NCBI RefSeq assembly: GCF_008704425.1
Contig: NZ_CP023696.1
Span: forward strand, 6,240,501 to 6,304,500
Direction of reading: 5' to 3'
Origin: Streptomyces fradiae ATCC 10745 = DSM 40063
GTDB taxonomy: Bacteria; Actinomycetota; Actinomycetes; Streptomycetales; Streptomycetaceae
DNA length: 64,000 nucleotides
A program made the position numbers and the translations under genes. This document shows positions 1 through 7,640 of the stretch, one piece after another. The number at the start of each line of letters is the position of its first letter. The first letter of the stretch is position 1. The notes beneath the pieces were generated by a model, which worked only from the letters and a program-made list of their open reading frames with translations, ran no database searches and was not told the DNA's origin.

Positions 1-1092
1 CGTGTAGCGCCTGCGGGTCTGCGGGGCGTACAGCCGGTTCGCCGGGATCGGGGCGTAGCAGGGCTGGACGGGGAAGCCGAGCTCGGCGGTGAGGGCGCCG
101 GTGACGTCGGTGAGCGGGACGTCCTCCAGCGCGCCCTCGGGGAGCCGCGCCGCGTAGGTGTAGTACGTACGGGAGGTGGTGCCCTCGGAGGTCGCCTGGG
201 GGCGCAGGCCCAGCTCGCCGAGGAGGCCGTCGAGGCGGGCGGCGTTGGCGCGGCGGGTGCGGTTCTGCTCGTCGAGCAGGGTGAGCTGCTCGGTGAGGAT
301 GGCGGCCTGGAACTCGGACAGGCAGCGGTTGCTGCCCATCAGCTCGCCGGTCTCGACCAGCTCCATGGCGCCCGGCGCGGGCGGGCCGTCGGACAGGCAG
401 CGGCCGTCGGCCCGCAGGTGCTCGACCCGGCGGGCGAGGTCCGCGTCGCGGGTGATGACCGCGCCGCCCTCGCCGCTGGTGAGCACCTTGCTGTGCTGCA
501 TGCTGAAGGTGCCGGCGGTGGCCAGCGCACCGACCTTGACGCCCCGGTAGGAGGCCCCGTGGGCCTGGGCGCAGTCCTCGACGAGGGGCAGGCCGTGGCG
601 CTCGGCGACGCGGGTGAGGCCGTCCATGTCCGCGACGGCCGAGTAGAGGTGGACCACCACGACGGCCCTGGTCCGCTCGGTGATCAGCGCTTCGACGGCC
701 TCGGGGGAGACGCACAGCGTGTCCGGGTCGACGTCGCAGAAGACCGGGACGGCGTTGACGCCCAGGACGGTGGAGCCGGAGGCGACCCAGGACAGGCCGG
801 GGACGATCACCTCGTCGCCGGCGCCGACCCCGCACGCCTCCAGGGCCAGCATCAGGCCGGCGGTGCCGCTCGCGGCGGGGACGCAGTACGGCACGCCGTG
901 GTAGTCGGCGAACGCCCGCGCGAAGCGCCGCTCGTGGGAGTCCGTGCCGCGGTACGGGCCGCTGATGGACCACCGGCCCGAGCCGAGCACCTCCGCCACC
1001 GCGGCGGGGACTCCGGGGGCGGGCTGCGGCCAGGCGGGCCAGGGGCGGGTGCGTAACGCCTCGCCGCCCTTCACTGCCAACGGGGAGACCAT
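1..1092 (-). CDS. neoB: L-glutamine:2-deoxy-scyllo-inosose aminotransferase (3' end outside window)
   Basis: PLP-dependent aminotransferase of the DegT/DnrJ/EryC1/StrS family. In 2-deoxystreptamine biosynthesis it puts the first amino group on 2-deoxy-scyllo-inosose, using glutamine, and family members also act at the second amination. The 364 codons present cover the fold; about 60 C-terminal residues lie beyond base 1. The PLP lysine is Lys202 in the motif HSKVLTSGEGG, after the conserved VEDCAQAHGA. The start at 1092 gives the usual MVSPLAVKGG N-terminus. It is the second gene of a minus-strand pair, 78 bases after neoA, so probably cotranscribed with it. Codon 13 (bases 1054-1056) is TTA, a rare bldA-dependent codon. 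The match to the S. fradiae neomycin enzyme is from memory; ribostamycin and paromomycin clusters have close relatives. Confidence 0.9.
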   Translation of the reverse strand, partial: MVSPLAVKGGEALRTRPWPAWPQPAPGVPAAVAEVLGSGRWSISGPYRGTDSHERRFARAFADYHGVPYCVPAASGTAGLMLALEACGVGAGDEVIVPGLSWVASGSTVLGVNAVPVFCDVDPDTLCVSPEAVEALITERTRAVVVVHLYSAVADMDGLTRVAERHGLPLVEDCAQAHGASYRGVKVGALATAGTFSMQHSKVLTSGEGGAVITRDADLARRVEHLRADGRCLSDGPPAPGAMELVETGELMGSNRCLSEFQAAILTEQLTLLDEQNRTRRANAARLDGLLGELGLRPQATSEGTTSRTYYTYAARLPEGALEDVPLTDVTGALTAELGFPVQPCYAPIPANRLYAPQTRRRYT

Positions 1093-1170
1093 GGGCCTTC
1101 CTTTCCTGAGGGCGTGCCGTGGGTGTGCGGATGGGGAACGGAGGTGCCGGACGGGCCGGGTGCGGGCCGC

Positions 1171-2193
1171 TCAGGCCCGGAGGTTGAAGTAGGAGCGGGT
1201 GTTGCCGTCGGCGCGGCGCAGCGCCACGTCCAGGGCCTTGGCGTAGTCGTCGAGCGCGAATTCGTGGCTGAGCAGGGCGTCCACGTCGACGGCGCCGGAG
1301 GCCAGGACGTCGACCGCCTCCTCGAAGCGGGTGCCGGGGCCCATGGACGCCCGGACGGTGAGCACCTTGAGCACGATGTGGTGCGGGGCCATCACCGCGG
1401 CCTCCTCGATGCGGTAGCCGACCAGGCCGACGCGTCCGCCGGGGCGGACGGCCTCCACCGCCTCCTGCACCGCCGTGGGGTAGCCGGACGCCTCCAGGAC
1501 GACGTCCGGCACCGCCGCGGGGTCGGAGCGGGTCAGCTCGACCAGCGCGCCCGGATCGCCGCCGACCGCGGCGGGCACGCCCAGGGCGAGGGCGGCGGCG
1601 CGGCGCTCGGGCACCGGCTCGGCCACCGCCGTGACGGTGCCGCCCCGCAGCCGCACCGCCTGCACGAGGAGCAGCCCGATGCCGCCGGCGCCCATGACGG
1701 CCACCTTCTCGCCGGGGGTGACGCCGAGCCGGTCCACCGCGTTGAGCGCGACCGCCAGCGGCTCGACCTGGCAGGCGGTACGCAGCGGCAGCGTGTCGGG
1801 CAGCGGACGCAGGTTGGCGACGGGGACGGTCATGTACTCGGCGCAGGCGCCGTCGCGGGTGAAGCCCAGCTCCCCGAGGTCCTCGCAGAGCGTCGGGGTG
1901 CCGGCCGCGCAGTGCGCGCAGGTGCCGCAGGAGCAGGTCAGGTCGCCGACCACGTTGCGGCCGACCAGGTCGGCGCCGCGCGGGCCGTTGACGTCCACCA
2001 CGGAGCCGCTCCACTCGTGGCCGGGGACGACGGGGTAGGTGAAGCCGTGCCAGACGCCCTTGTAGAAGGAGAGGTCGCTGCCGCAGACGGAGTTGTAGGC
2101 GACGCGGACGAGCGCCTCGCCGGGCGCCGGGGCGGGTATGTCGCGGTGGGTGAGGACGGCCCGCTCGGGGGCCTCGAACACCAGAGCCTTCAT
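1171..2193 (-). CDS. neoA: 2-deoxy-scyllo-inosamine dehydrogenase
   Basis: Zinc-dependent medium-chain dehydrogenase of 340 residues. It oxidises 2-deoxy-scyllo-inosamine to the amino-keto-inositol that the neighbouring aminotransferase aminates again, giving 2-deoxystreptamine. Visible features are the catalytic zinc ligand Cys37 in CGSD, the GHE motif at His59-Glu60, the structural zinc cysteines 89, 92, 95 and 103, and a GAGGIG Rossmann motif near residue 172. The sequence agrees with my memory of NeoA of S. fradiae over its whole length. It starts the minus-strand neo unit at this cluster edge; a TTGACA-19-TACGAT promoter lies about 85-115 bases upstream. Cytoplasmic. A general sorbitol-type dehydrogenase is the only alternative, made unlikely by the adjacent neoB. 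Confidence 0.92.
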   Translation of the reverse strand: MKALVFEAPERAVLTHRDIPAPAPGEALVRVAYNSVCGSDLSFYKGVWHGFTYPVVPGHEWSGSVVDVNGPRGADLVGRNVVGDLTCSCGTCAHCAAGTPTLCEDLGELGFTRDGACAEYMTVPVANLRPLPDTLPLRTACQVEPLAVALNAVDRLGVTPGEKVAVMGAGGIGLLLVQAVRLRGGTVTAVAEPVPERRAAALALGVPAAVGGDPGALVELTRSDPAAVPDVVLEASGYPTAVQEAVEAVRPGGRVGLVGYRIEEAAVMAPHHIVLKVLTVRASMGPGTRFEEAVDVLASGAVDVDALLSHEFALDDYAKALDVALRRADGNTRSYFNLRA

Positions 2194-2278
2194 CGTGCCG
2201 AACCTCCGTGGTCAGGGGAGCGCCCGGCGGGGGTCCCCGGGCAGGTTCTGTTCGCTAAAGCGGATGAAGCTGCGCATG

Positions 2279-2331
2279 ATCGTACGCTCACATGCAGTCA
2301 ACTTGTCAACACTGGTTGATGGTTGTTGGAT
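2279..2331. promoter_or_regulatory. Divergent promoter region between neoA and the XRE-type regulator
   Basis: This stretch has clearly lower GC than its surroundings. On the minus strand TTGACA (2309-2304) is followed after 19 bases by TACGAT (2284-2279), a plausible sigma-70-type promoter for neoA. On the plus strand TTGTCA (2303-2308) is followed after 17 bases by TTGGAT (2326-2331), a weaker candidate for the regulator gene. The two overlap and are rich in CAAC/GTTG half-sites, so one bound protein could control both directions. Promoter calls are by eye. Confidence 0.5.
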
Positions 2332-2404
2332 GTTCGGGTGCGAGTTGTCCGCTCAAGCGGGCGGACGGCGTCCGGAGTGACCGGCAGGGAGGGGAGAGGT
2401 GCGC

Positions 2405-2932
2405 ATGGCGGGCAGTGGATCGGCCCCCGAGCCGTCGGAGCGTCCGCTCCTGCGGAGGTTCGACCAGCGGCTCAACGAGCTGATCGCCGCCCTGTATCCG
2501 GACGAGCGCAGACGACCGGGGTACGCCCGGCTGGCCAAGGAGATCCGCGAGACCACGGGCGGTGCCATCTCCGGCACCTATCTCTGGGAGCTGGCCACGG
2601 GCAAGAAGCGCAACGTCACGCTGGAGCAGCTGGACGTGCTGGCCGAGTTCTTCGGGGTGCCCCCCGAGTACTTCCTCAACGAGGAGACGGCCGCACGCGT
2701 CAACTCCCAGCTCAAGCTGGCGACCGCGCTGCGCGACTCGCGCGTGCGCAACCTCGCCCTGCGGGCCGAGGGGCTGTCCCCGGAGAGCCTGGACGCCCTG
2801 CTCATCATGGTGCAGGAGGCGCGCAGGGTGCAGAACCTCGCATCGGTCGACGACCAAGACCACACGGACCGCACGGACCACACGGCCGCACCGGACGGCG
2901 GCCCGGCCGGAACGTCCGGGAGCACGGCGTAG
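2405..2932 (+). CDS. XRE-family helix-turn-helix regulator
   Basis: Predicted cytoplasmic DNA-binding protein of about 175 residues. A helix-turn-helix region of XRE/Cro type spans roughly residues 20-85, with the pattern GAISGTYLWELATGKK followed by LEQLDVLAEFFGVPPEYF, in which the regulator reads out a ligand- or partner-controlled operator. The C-terminal third is a helix, then a polar Asp/His/Thr-rich tail. ATG 2405 has GGGGAGAGG about five bases upstream; GTG 2399 is an in-frame alternative. It is divergent from neoA, and about 0.9 kb downstream lie an ImmA-like protease and a MAB_1171c-type membrane protein, a trio I know from many Streptomyces genomes. Whether it controls neomycin genes is unknown. 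Confidence 0.8.
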   Translation: MAGSGSAPEPSERPLLRRFDQRLNELIAALYPDERRRPGYARLAKEIRETTGGAISGTYLWELATGKKRNVTLEQLDVLAEFFGVPPEYFLNEETAARVNSQLKLATALRDSRVRNLALRAEGLSPESLDALLIMVQEARRVQNLASVDDQDHTDRTDHTAAPDGGPAGTSGSTA

Positions 2933-3793
2933 CCGGGGGGCTGCGGGCGTGAACGGGGGCTCGAACAGCGGGGGTTGTCCATAACGAAGCCGCTGGCGTC
3001 GTCGGGGGACGCCACGCATGGGGAGGCTGTCATCTTTCCTTCAACCGTCCACCGACCGGCAGGCGGCCCCACGGGGCCCGCGCACATCTCCTCCCGCACC
3101 GTGGGCGCCCCCACGGACCCCTCGCTCCCCGCTCCCGTCCTCCCGGCCTCTTCGGAGACCCCCGGCGCGGGACGCCCGGCGGGGCACCGGCCCGGTGGCT
3201 CCGTGCCCGGGTTCGCGAGGTCGGCGGGGCCCGCACGCCCCGGCCGGGCCGCGGGGCCCGCACGCCCCGACCGGCCCGCCGGCAGGTGGGTGCGCGGCCC
3301 CGCGGCCCGTCCCGCACGCGGCCCCGCCGGCGCCACCCGTACGCCGTTCCACGGGCCCTCCCGCGGGGGCGGCTCCCACGTCCGTCCCCCGCGCGGGCCG
3401 GTGGTGACCCGGCGCCGGCCCCCTCGCGGGTTCTGACTGAGGCCGCCGCCGGCCCCACCGCCCGCACCCCGCCGTCGACCGCGTGACCCCCGCCGAGGGG
3501 CCCGCCCCGACCGGCCGTCGCCGCGCCCCGCACGGACGCCGCCCGGAGGGCACCCGCGTACCGGGACCGCCCGTGCGGCCGTCCCGTCGCAGCCCGCCCC
3601 GGCCGGCACCGGGGCCGTGCCGCACGGCCGCACCGGCCGTGCCCGCCCACGGGCGGGCCGCCGTGCGGCGCGGTGTCGCGCGAGCCGTCGCGGCACGCCG
3701 CCCCGGCGTGCCGGTGCGGCGGAGGACGCCGGCGCGTCCGGCCCTGCCGCGCCCCGCCCACGCCGTACCAGGAAGGCCGAACGGTACAACCGC
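2933..3793. other. Intergenic region, no gene supported
   Basis: About 860 bases without a convincing gene. Open frames here are low-complexity Pro/Arg/Ala strings with no start signal or recognisable domain. The first 100 bases are less GC-rich and may hold regulatory sequence for the downstream protease gene. The rest is monotonous GC-rich DNA. Confidence 0.5.
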
Positions 3794-4315
3794 ATGTCGT
3801 ACAGGATCGCCAGGCTGCGGCGACGCTGCCGCCCCCTGCTGGACCAGCTCGTCCTGCCCCGCCCCTTCTCCCTCGAACCGCTCTGCGCCCAGCTCTCCGC
3901 CCGGCGCGGACGCCCCCTCCACCTGCACCCGCTGCCGATCCAGGCCGCCGCGGCGGGGACGTGCGGCCTCTGGCTCGCCACCGACACCGACGACCACATC
4001 TTCTACGAGCAGCGCACCGCCCGCCCCCACCAGGAGCACATCGTGCTCCACGAGATCGGCCACATGCTGTTCGACCACCACACCGTCGACGCGGGCCCCG
4101 CCGGGCTGCCCGGCCGTCTCTTCGGCGACCTGAGCCCGCGCCTCGTACGCCGCGTCCTGGGCCGCACCGACTACTCCACCCGCCAGGAGCAGGAGGCCGA
4201 GATGCTGGCCACCCTGATCCGCACCGGCGACACCGCGCACGGCCGGTGCCTCCCGCCGGACCCCTACGGCAAGCTGCACGAGGCCCTCGGAATGGCCGGC
4301 GACCATGACCTCTGA
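3794..4315 (+). CDS. ImmA/IrrE-type zinc metallopeptidase-like protein
   Basis: Protein of 173 residues with the zinc-peptidase motif HEIGH (HExxH) in IVLHEIGHMLFDHH near residue 87, and downstream acidic residues that could be the third ligand. ImmA/IrrE proteases typically cleave or inactivate an XRE-family repressor; in Streptomyces such genes are often labelled as the toxin component of a toxin-antitoxin pair, usually without proof. The start at 3794 (MSYRIARL) is chosen because the frame upstream turns into low-complexity sequence. It follows an XRE gene and overlaps the next gene by 11 bases, so translation is probably coupled. Natural hypothesis: it acts on the upstream regulator in response to a membrane signal. 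Confidence 0.8.
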   Translation: MSYRIARLRRRCRPLLDQLVLPRPFSLEPLCAQLSARRGRPLHLHPLPIQAAAAGTCGLWLATDTDDHIFYEQRTARPHQEHIVLHEIGHMLFDHHTVDAGPAGLPGRLFGDLSPRLVRRVLGRTDYSTRQEQEAEMLATLIRTGDTAHGRCLPPDPYGKLHEALGMAGDHDL

Positions 4316-5600
4316 CTTACCGGGGAACCTGGGCCGCGTACTCCAGACCGCCGGCGTGCTCCTGCTGTGGGCCGCCGTGCTGCTGCGGGCCCGCCCCGCC
4401 GCCCGCCACCCGGGCCAGCGCGGACTGTGGCTCGCCGTGGCCTGCGCGGCCGCCGCGCTCACCCTGCACCTGGAGGCCGTGAGCGCGTACGCCGCCGCCC
4501 TCACCGGCTCCCCGCGCGCCGTCGGCCTCGTCAAGAACCAGGCGGGCATCGTGAGCGCCGGCGCCATCCTGCACTTCGCCGTGCACACCACCGGGAGCCG
4601 GCGCCGCACCGGCGCGGTCCTCGCCACCACGGCCGCCGTGATGGCCGCCCTCCTGGCGCTCGCCGGCCTCGGATCCCCGCACGCGCCGGGCCACGGCCCG
4701 TACCCCACGCTCGCCTGCCCCCGCTGCGCCGCCTACTGGCTCCTCCTCGTCACCGTGCACGTCGCGGCCTGCGCCCTGTGCGCCCGGGTCTGCTGGAGGT
4801 ACGGCCGCAGCGGCCCCCACCGGAGCGTCAACCTCGGCCTGACGCTGCTGGGCTGGGGCTCGGCCTCGGCCGGGCTGTACTGGCTGGCCCACTACTACCT
4901 GATGGCCGTCGAAGGCCGTCCCGGCGGGGTGCTCCGCCTCGTCCTGAGCGCGCACGCCGTGCTGTGTGCCGCCGTGCTCATGGTGCCCACCGCCCTGCAG
5001 CTGCGCCGCGCCGCCGGCCACGCCCGCACCGTCTGGCGGATCTGGCCGCTCTGGCGGGACCTGGTGGAGGCGGTGCCGCACGTCGCCCTGGCCGGCACCC
5101 GCTGCCGCCCCCTGACCCTGCTGCGGCCCCAGCTCCCCTGGCGGCAGCTCGCCTACCGGAAGGTCATCGAGGTCCGCGACGCCCTCCTCGTCCTGAGCCA
5201 CTACACCGATCCGGCCGTTTCCCGCGCCGCCCGCGCCCACGTGGCGCGGTGGGGGATTCCGGCCGAACGCGCCGACGCCCATGTGACCGCCTGCGTGCTG
5301 CGCGGCGCCCGCGCCGCCAGGCTCGCCGGGGCGGACCCGGACCCGGCCGCCGAGGTCCTCGCCGCCGACCGGGAGGCGTGCGGCCTCGCCGCCGAGACCG
5401 CCGTCCTGCTGCGGCTCACGGAGGCGTACCTCTCGCCCTGCGCGCGGGCCTTCGACCCCGCCGGGACCTCCGGCACCGGGCCCGCGGGCGACGCCGGGCG
5501 CACCGGGTCCGCCGGCGCCCCCCCACCCCGCACAAGAATGTCCGAAACCCCTACGGGCCCCGACGAAAGGCGCGGAACGGCGTCTCCGCCTCTGCCATGA
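4305..5600 (+). CDS. MAB_1171c-type integral membrane protein
   Basis: Protein of 431 residues with about seven hydrophobic segments in the first 235 residues, then a cytoplasmic region resembling the conserved domain of MAB_1171c-family putative transporters. The last 50 residues are low-complexity. The family's biochemical role is not established, and transport is only a label. It overlaps the protease gene by 11 bases. Codon 5 (bases 4317-4319) is TTA, so translation should depend on the bldA tRNA. Its stop lies nine bases before the aph start, and its last codons overlap the aph promoter region. Members usually travel with an XRE regulator and an ImmA-like protein, as here, suggesting a membrane sensor or effector module. 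Confidence 0.75.
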   Translation: MTSDLPGNLGRVLQTAGVLLLWAAVLLRARPAARHPGQRGLWLAVACAAAALTLHLEAVSAYAAALTGSPRAVGLVKNQAGIVSAGAILHFAVHTTGSRRRTGAVLATTAAVMAALLALAGLGSPHAPGHGPYPTLACPRCAAYWLLLVTVHVAACALCARVCWRYGRSGPHRSVNLGLTLLGWGSASAGLYWLAHYYLMAVEGRPGGVLRLVLSAHAVLCAAVLMVPTALQLRRAAGHARTVWRIWPLWRDLVEAVPHVALAGTRCRPLTLLRPQLPWRQLAYRKVIEVRDALLVLSHYTDPAVSRAARAHVARWGIPAERADAHVTACVLRGARAARLAGADPDPAAEVLAADREACGLAAETAVLLRLTEAYLSPCARAFDPAGTSGTGPAGDAGRTGSAGAPPPRTRMSETPTGPDERRGTASPPLP

Positions 5601-5611
5601 TGCCGCCCATG
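5596..5611 (+). promoter_or_regulatory. Candidate -10 element and leaderless start of aph
   Basis: CATGAT (5596-5601) sits seven bases before the aph ATG at 5609, the spacing expected if transcription starts at the start codon. No Shine-Dalgarno sequence precedes the ATG. Published work on the S. fradiae aph gene described leaderless transcription starting at the ATG; this arrangement fits it. No clear -35 box is seen. Confidence 0.5.
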
Positions 5612-6415
5612 GACGACAGCACGTTGCGCCGGAAGTACCCGCACCACGAGTGGCACGCAGTGAACGAAGGAGACTCGGGCGCCTTCGTCTACCAGCTCAC
5701 CGGCGGCCCCGAGCCCCAGCCCGAGCTCTACGCGAAGATCGCCCCCCGCGCCCCCGAGAACTCCGCCTTCGACCTGTCCGGCGAGGCCGACCGGCTGGAG
5801 TGGCTCCACCGCCACGGGATCCCCGTCCCCCGCGTCGTCGAGCGCGGTGCCGACGACACCGCCGCGTGGCTCGTCACGGAGGCCGTCCCCGGCGTCGCGG
5901 CGGCCGAGGAGTGGCCCGAGCACCAGCGGTTCGCCGTGGTCGAGGCGATGGCGGAGCTGGCCCGCGCCCTCCACGAGCTGCCCGTGGAGGACTGCCCCTT
6001 CGACCGGCGCCTCGACGCGGCGGTCGCCGAGGCCCGGCGGAACGTCGCCGAGGGCCTGGTGGACCTCGACGACCTGCAGGAGGAGCGGGCCGGGTGGACC
6101 GGCGACCAGCTCCTGGCGGAGCTCGACCGCACCCGTCCCGAGAAGGAGGACCTGGTCGTCTGCCATGGCGACCTGTGCCCCAACAACGTCCTGCTCGACC
6201 CCGGGACCTGCCGGGTCACCGGCGTGATCGACGTCGGCCGCCTCGGGGTCGCCGACCGCCACGCCGACATCGCCCTGGCCGCCCGCGAGCTGGAGATCGA
6301 CGAGGACCCCTGGTTCGGCCCCGCCTACGCCGAGCGGTTCCTGGAGCGGTACGGCGCCCACCGCGTCGACAAGGAGAAGCTGGCCTTCTACCAGCTTCTC
6401 GACGAGTTCTTCTGA
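5609..6415 (+). CDS. aph: Aminoglycoside 3'-phosphotransferase APH(3')-V, neomycin self-resistance
   Basis: Transfers a phosphate from ATP to the 3'-hydroxyl of neomycin-type aminoglycosides in the cytoplasm, protecting the producer. The 268 residues agree with my memory of the classic S. fradiae enzyme. Visible motifs are HGDLCPNN (catalytic base Asp188), the metal-binding DVGRLGVAD, and C-terminal FYQLLDEFF. The start at 5609 (MDDSTLRR) follows the known protein; an in-frame ATG at 5597 overlaps the stop of the upstream gene. Expression is probably from its own leaderless promoter rather than read-through. It lies 3.4 kb from neoA, separated by three genes that are not biosynthetic. A perfect-stem terminator follows. 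Confidence 0.95.
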   Translation: MDDSTLRRKYPHHEWHAVNEGDSGAFVYQLTGGPEPQPELYAKIAPRAPENSAFDLSGEADRLEWLHRHGIPVPRVVERGADDTAAWLVTEAVPGVAAAEEWPEHQRFAVVEAMAELARALHELPVEDCPFDRRLDAAVAEARRNVAEGLVDLDDLQEERAGWTGDQLLAELDRTRPEKEDLVVCHGDLCPNNVLLDPGTCRVTGVIDVGRLGVADRHADIALAARELEIDEDPWFGPAYAERFLERYGAHRVDKEKLAFYQLLDEFF

Positions 6416-6426
6416 CGAGTTCTTCT
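6401..6426 (+). repeat. 13-bp tandem duplication across the aph stop codon
   Basis: GACGAGTTCTTCT occurs at 6401-6413 and again immediately at 6414-6426. The first copy encodes the end of the protein (DEFF) and the start of its TGA stop; the second copy is untranslated and continues into TAG. It looks like a replication-slippage duplication that left the protein intact. Confidence 0.8.
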
Positions 6427-6451
6427 AGAGCCGCCCCGCAGGGCGCTCCGC

Positions 6452-6483
6452 AGGCCGCTTCCGGACCACTCCGGAAGCGGCCT
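6452..6483 (+). terminator. Strong hairpin downstream of aph
   Basis: A perfect 14-bp inverted repeat (6452-6465 and 6470-6483) with a four-base loop CCAC starts 37 bases after the aph stop. There is no T-run, as is common in Streptomyces. It separates aph from the convergent secreted-protein gene and could work in both directions. Confidence 0.85.
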
Positions 6484-6559
6484 CCGTGCGGTCGGAGGGA
6501 CCCGGCCGCCCTGGAGACCGGCGCCCGGCCCCCGCTTTCCGCGGCCTGGCCGGGAGCCG

Positions 6560-6988
6560 TCAGAGGCCGTGGTACGGGTTGGCGGCGAGGTACCGGGTCT
6601 CGCACTGGCCGGGGGCTCCGGCCGTTGCGCGGCACAGGGCCATCGTGATGCCGCGGACTCCGCTCGCGTCGGTGGCCGCGATGTCCCTGTGGACCGTGCG
6701 GGTGCCGCAGCCGCCGGTGTGGTGCCGCTCGCCCAGCGAGCGGACGGCGCCGGAGCCGGTGTGGAGGGTGAGCGTGGCGTAGAAGGACCGGCCGTCGCAG
6801 GTCCGGTCGGTGACGGCGAGGCTCCCGCCCTCGAAGGAGGTGCGGTCCACCCAGGTCACCCGGAGGCGGGCCCGGTCACCCCATCCGGCGGCGACGTCGC
6901 CGGTCGACGTGGTCGCCCAGCTCTGGCCGGCGGCTCCGAGGGTGAGCGCGGTGGCGACGGCGACGAGACCTGCGCGGCGCATGGGCAT
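6560..6988 (-). CDS. Small secreted protein of unknown function
   Basis: Protein of 142 residues with a signal peptide (basic MPMRRAG, hydrophobic core, cleavage near AGQSWA). The mature part of about 118 residues contains four cysteines that could form two disulfides, typical of extracellular proteins. ATG 6988 is preceded by AGGAG at good distance; ATG 6982 is possible. It is convergent with aph and ends about 75 bases after the aph terminator hairpin. I do not recognise a family; the Thr-rich beta-type pattern fits a small secreted beta-sandwich, but that is a guess. Confidence 0.7.
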   Translation of the reverse strand: MPMRRAGLVAVATALTLGAAGQSWATTSTGDVAAGWGDRARLRVTWVDRTSFEGGSLAVTDRTCDGRSFYATLTLHTGSGAVRSLGERHHTGGCGTRTVHRDIAATDASGVRGITMALCRATAGAPGQCETRYLAANPYHGL

Positions 6989-7254
6989 CTCTCCTGTCCG
7001 GGGTCCGGTGCCCGGTTGCGGTGCCTGGTTCCGGGGTGCAGCAGTACCCGCGCCGCGGCCGGCCGTACACGCGGTGCGCGCCCGTTCACCCGGCCGCCCC
7101 ATCCGCGAGGCCGTCGCCTACGTGGGTGCGTCGCCGAGCGGCCCCCTGGTGGGCCTCCCGTCCCGCACCGCGCCGGAGGTCACGCTGCGGGACGCCCTCC
7201 GGCGCGGCGGTGGCGGGCTGACGGCCGCCACCGCCCGTGCGGGGGAGGGGCCGG

Positions 7255-7524
7255 TCAGGACGCGGTGGGCCGCCAGCCGCCCAGCCGGTCGCCGGCCTCC
7301 TGCCCGGCGGCCCGTTCGGGGTCCGGGTGCGGGCGGTTCGCACCCGCCGGGCCCGCTCCCGGGCCGCTGTCGCGGTACTCGGCGAAGCGGGCGCCCTTCC
7401 AGGGGACGTCGCCCACGTCGGTCCACGGCGCCGCCTTGACCGCCTCGCCGAGCGTCGTGTCCCGGACGGTGACCCGCGGGTTCGGCGACGCGTCGCCGCC
7501 CACGGTCCAGGGCCGGCCCCGGTG
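7255..7524 (-). pseudogene. C-terminal relic of a pectinesterase
   Basis: One minus-strand frame reads for about 89 residues like the end of a Streptomyces pectin methylesterase (carbohydrate esterase family 8): RGRPW (the family's catalytic Arg/Trp motif), then VRDTTLGEAVK, AAPWTDV, WKGARFAEY, SGPGA and a terminal GGWRP. Upstream of base 7524 the similarity stops and no start or other catalytic residues are found, so the gene lacks most of its length. The remaining frame is open, so loss looks like truncation rather than point decay. Recognition is by eye. Confidence 0.65.
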
Positions 7525-7640
7525 CGGGGCGAGCGCCTGACGGCCCTTGACGGGCCTTGGCCGGGTGGCCGGGCGCCTGACGGTCGCCGCCGCGCACGGA
7601 GAGGGTGCCGTGGACGCCCGGGGCGGAGCCGGGACCGGAC

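Noticed and set aside
2975..3436. 153-codon open frame in the gap after the XRE regulator
   Set aside because: Composition is low-complexity Pro/Arg/Gly and no start signal is seen.
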